64,000 nt of DNA from Paenibacillus tianmuensis (lineage in GTDB: Bacteria; Bacillota; Bacilli; Paenibacillales; NBRC-103111). Position 1 is the first letter of the stretch; every line of letters starts with the position of its first letter. Both the position numbers and the translations under genes were made by a program. The stretch is taken from positions 64,737 through 128,736 of the forward strand of contig NZ_FMTT01000006.1 of assembly GCF_900100345.1 (NCBI RefSeq), given 5' to 3'. The notes beneath the pieces were generated by a model, which was not told the origin of the DNA, did not search any database, and was given only the letters and a program-made list of their open reading frames with translations. Shown here in pieces: positions 63,465 through 64,000 of this stretch.

Positions 63465-63504
63465 GTGGTCACCCCTTTCCGACGCTCAGAACCTGGACAG
63501 GGCA

Positions 63505-64000
63505 TTAATATTCGTCAAATCCGGCCGTGAACGTCTCGTATGTAATTTCTTCGTCCGGTGTATTTCTAAGCTCCACGATGCAGTCAAAATGATCGTAGGT
63601 ATACTGCGATTCCCGGATGAAAATATCCGGATGCTCGATCACCTTGGTGGAAGGCATCGCCATAATTTCCTGCAGCAGCATATGATGCTTCTCGTTGGAA
63701 CGGAGCGTCGAGACGATCCCGTCGATAATAAATACGTTATTCGGATTCATTTCATCCTCGGAAAGCTGGCTGCGCACGGTCTGGCGGAGCAAGGTTGAGG
63801 AGACAAATGTCCAGCGCTTGTTGGAGCAGACGCTCCCGGCAATAATCGACTCAGTCTTGCCGACGCGCGGCATCCCGCGCAGCCCGACGACATGGTTGCC
63901 GTCACGTTTGAACAGCTCGCCCAGAAAATCGACCAGAAGTCCCAGTTCGTCCCTGGTGAAGCGGAACGTTTTCCGGTCGTCGGAGTCCCGCTCGATATAG
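63505..64000 (-). CDS. ymfK: YmfK (DUF3388) protein, N-terminus beyond the window
   Basis: The open frame enters from beyond 64000 and ends at 63505, giving about 165 C-terminal residues. YIERDSDDRKTFRFTRDELG, LRGMPRVGKTESIIAG (a P-loop-like G-x4-GKT), then VFIIDGIVSTLR and PDEEITYETF match YmfK of Bacillus. An internal ATG at 63873 is not the start. Function is unknown. It lies 40 bases before rodZ, probably in the same operon. Confidence 0.9.
   Translation of the reverse strand, partial: YIERDSDDRKTFRFTRDELGLLVDFLGELFKRDGNHVVGLRGMPRVGKTESIIAGSVCSNKRWTFVSSTLLRQTVRSQLSEDEMNPNNVFIIDGIVSTLRSNEKHHMLLQEIMAMPSTKVIEHPDIFIRESQYTYDHFDCIVELRNTPDEEITYETFTAGFDEY

Noticed and set aside
1-64000. CRISPR arrays, tRNA or rRNA genes, prophage
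   Set aside because: No regularly spaced repeats, no cloverleaf-like or ribosomal sequence and no phage structural gene was seen on reading both strands.

Overview
The window looks like chromosomal DNA of an endospore-forming, aerobic Firmicute of the Paenibacillaceae (Paenibacillus or Cohnella type). The evidence is SpoVS, RNase Y, YmdB and RicA homologues, AGGAGG-type ribosome binding sites, TTG/GTG starts, U-tract terminators, and the minus-strand order ymfK-rodZ-yajQ-rimO-pgsA-cinA-recA-recX-rny-ymdB-spoVS-korAB-pduL-miaB-ricA in the right third. I see no rRNA, tRNA or CRISPR array.

Layout. 1-9.5 kb is accessory: a DUF2087 regulator cut by the window edge, a secreted stalk-domain protein, a frameshifted DUF4282-like gene, a DUF1836 regulator, a cation efflux protein, an MFS gene with a destroyed N-terminus, an aldo/keto reductase, RarD, and an IS4-family element that split a 47-codon membrane-protein gene and left a 9-bp duplication. 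9.7-20.6 kb: a TetR/metallo-hydrolase operon with tandem operators on its promoter, a divergent IF-3 paralogue beside a methyltransferase fragment, YkuS, an SDR enzyme, an EamA transporter, an NlpC/P60 hydrolase, a two-component system and free-methionine-R-sulfoxide reductase. 20.6-24 kb: a pyruvate:ferredoxin-type oxidoreductase packed into two fused polypeptides. 24.1-28.7 kb: a polar amino-acid ABC operon with a promoter and leader terminator, embedded in a graveyard of broken genes (IMPase tail, metallophosphatase with an internal deletion, GNAT head, LuxR tail). 28.8-30.3 kb: an orphan OmpR-type response regulator, an HPr-like protein without the phosphorylatable histidine, and a c-di-GMP-I (GEMM) riboswitch with its own promoter.

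30.4-36.3 kb: a PucR regulator, the NAD-salvage pair pncA-pncB with a palindrome over its promoter, and bacterial nitric oxide synthase followed closely by an alpha/beta hydrolase. 36.5-46.6 kb: HrpB helicase, a split chromate transporter, YmaF, YwbE, a lipoprotein cytochrome c, a YtkA/FixH-like protein, a TauE/SafE-type protein, a CopA-type copper ATPase and NikR; the copper genes together suggest cytochrome-oxidase assembly or copper handling. 46.8-64 kb: the conserved core block listed above, including a second 2-oxoacid:ferredoxin oxidoreductase (korAB), and recA with a TTG start, a near-consensus LexA box and a terminator before recX.

The most promising items for new biology are the c-di-GMP riboswitch beside the histidine-less HPr-like gene, the divergent IF-3 paralogue, the NOS/hydrolase pair, the operator arrays before the TetR operon and pncAB, and the leader terminator of the amino-acid transporter. 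All functional statements are inferred from reading the sequence; no database search was run.
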